In this document: positions 62,988-64,000 of the stretch, in pieces | Layout: every line of letters begins with the position of its first letter | Numbering within the stretch: the stretch's first letter is position 1 | Origin: Sinonovacula constricta | Taxonomy: Eukaryota > Mollusca > Bivalvia > Cardiida > Solecurtidae | Reading direction: 5' to 3' | Assembly (NCBI GenBank): GCA_007844125.1 | Contig: CM017560.1 | Span: 2,652,125 to 2,716,124 of the forward strand | DNA length: 64,000 nucleotides | Translations under genes and position numbers: made by a program | Notes under the pieces: model-generated | What the model saw: the letters and a program-made list of their open reading frames with translations, nothing else | Databases searched by the model: none | What the model was told of the DNA's origin: nothing

Positions 62988-64000
62988 GTAAGTATTCATT
63001 TGTCACTAGTGTCAAGGCTATGTACTTACCGTAGGTCTTACTCAGATACAAAGTAAATAAGGTCCATATAGGAGTCAGGCTAGTCAGTCTGTCAATTAGT
63101 CTGTTTGTGGGCAACATCTGTTTGCACTATATCTTGGCTTCAATTGCTTGGATTTTGGATGAAACATTACTGAATTGCTAAGCTCTAAGCTCAGTTGTGT
63201 AAATTATTGGTATACCATGACATGGCTTGTTTGTAAATAAGTAATGGCCCCTTTGTTATATTTGTTAAGTTATTTGGTCTGCATAATTGCTGAGCTACCA
63301 TTGGTCAGATCTTTACTTAGCAACACTTGTTACTACCAAGCTAAGTAGATATCATTGGCAGATTGTACTCAAGATTTTTGTTGTGAATAACTTACAAAGA
63401 ATTGGAGAAAGAAAGTTGTTCATGATAGTGGTTAGTTCTCGAATAATAATTGTTATGAGTGTTCATCAGATACCGAAAATATTAAACGAGCTTAATATTT
63501 TTAGTATCTAAGTAACACGAATATTAGATTCTATTTATCACATAACCAAAACATCATCTGTTATTTGTTAACAATGCATTATCATTTTATAGTCTGAACC
63601 ATCGACCTTGACATATGTAATTTGATTTTGGAGAATCTGCACAAAAAATAGTTCCTCTTTACTGGACCATTTTCTATACAAAGGGAACAGATTCGTCTAT
63701 AACATGGCTTAAATGTTATTTTTTTATTAATTAAATTAAATTGTCCAACAAAATGCATAAAATGGTGACAACAAAATGATCAGGAAATGGCATATACACT
63801 ATACATGCTAAATGACATCACACTACGATAACCAACTAGTGTGTTACCAAAATTAATGCGCTGTAGGTTTTGTGATAAATTTGTTTTGTGTATAAAGTTT
63901 GGAGCTAAGCTATATGTCATTTAAGCTGAAAGTTTTGTATGTATTTTGACATTGAAGCAGAATGTTCTAAAAATGAAGCTCAGCTTTATGTATTTGTAAT
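62988..64000. other. Start of intron 25, runs off the window
   Basis: Begins with the GTAAGT donor of exon 25. No acceptor followed by a class A repeat in frame is seen before the right edge, so the next SORL1 exon lies outside. Confidence 0.6.

Overview
The window is animal nuclear DNA: AT-rich, almost all intron and repeat, with one large split gene on the + strand. It encodes the 5' two-thirds of a sortilin-related receptor (SORL1/LR11 type). I could join 25 coding exons from 6350 to 62987. Every junction is GT-AG and the reading frame is continuous, giving 1360 complete codons and ending inside a split cysteine codon whose other half lies beyond the right edge. Domain order is signal peptide, propeptide with a furin-type RNKR site, VPS10 ten-bladed propeller with Asp-boxes, a ten-cysteine 10CC module, a YWTD-type six-bladed propeller, an EGF-like module and the first seven LDL-receptor class A (complement-type) repeats. 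The remaining class A repeats, fibronectin III modules, membrane segment and tail would lie to the right. The lophotrochozoan-like protein, the SINE and MITE types and the minisatellites suggest a mollusc, most likely a bivalve; that is inference and no species can be named.

Layout. 1-2118 is a 45-bp satellite array. 2119-6349 is upstream DNA with two TTAA-flanked MITE-like elements, simple repeats and a tRNA-derived SINE that ends about 150-180 bp before the start codon. 6350-43103 carries exons 1-16: signal and propeptide, VPS10, 10CC and the start of the second propeller. Introns here hold a 57-copy 44-bp minisatellite (intron 3), many SINE copies, several TIR elements, and in intron 14 a tandem array related to the 5' end of the exon it precedes. 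45130-48729 carries the rest of the YWTD propeller (exons 17-19). 49077-62987 carries the EGF module and class A repeats (exons 20-25), all on phase 1-1 exons. Introns 20, 22, 23 and 24 contain terminal-inverted-repeat elements, two of them nested inside others.

No second protein gene, functional tRNA, rRNA, transposase or reverse transcriptase could be supported. The most notable structure is the intron 14 array whose unit aligns with the acceptor-proximal coding sequence of exon 15. Next are the nested TA-flanked transposons, one with a paralogous empty site elsewhere in the same gene, and the higher-order organisation of the two large minisatellites.
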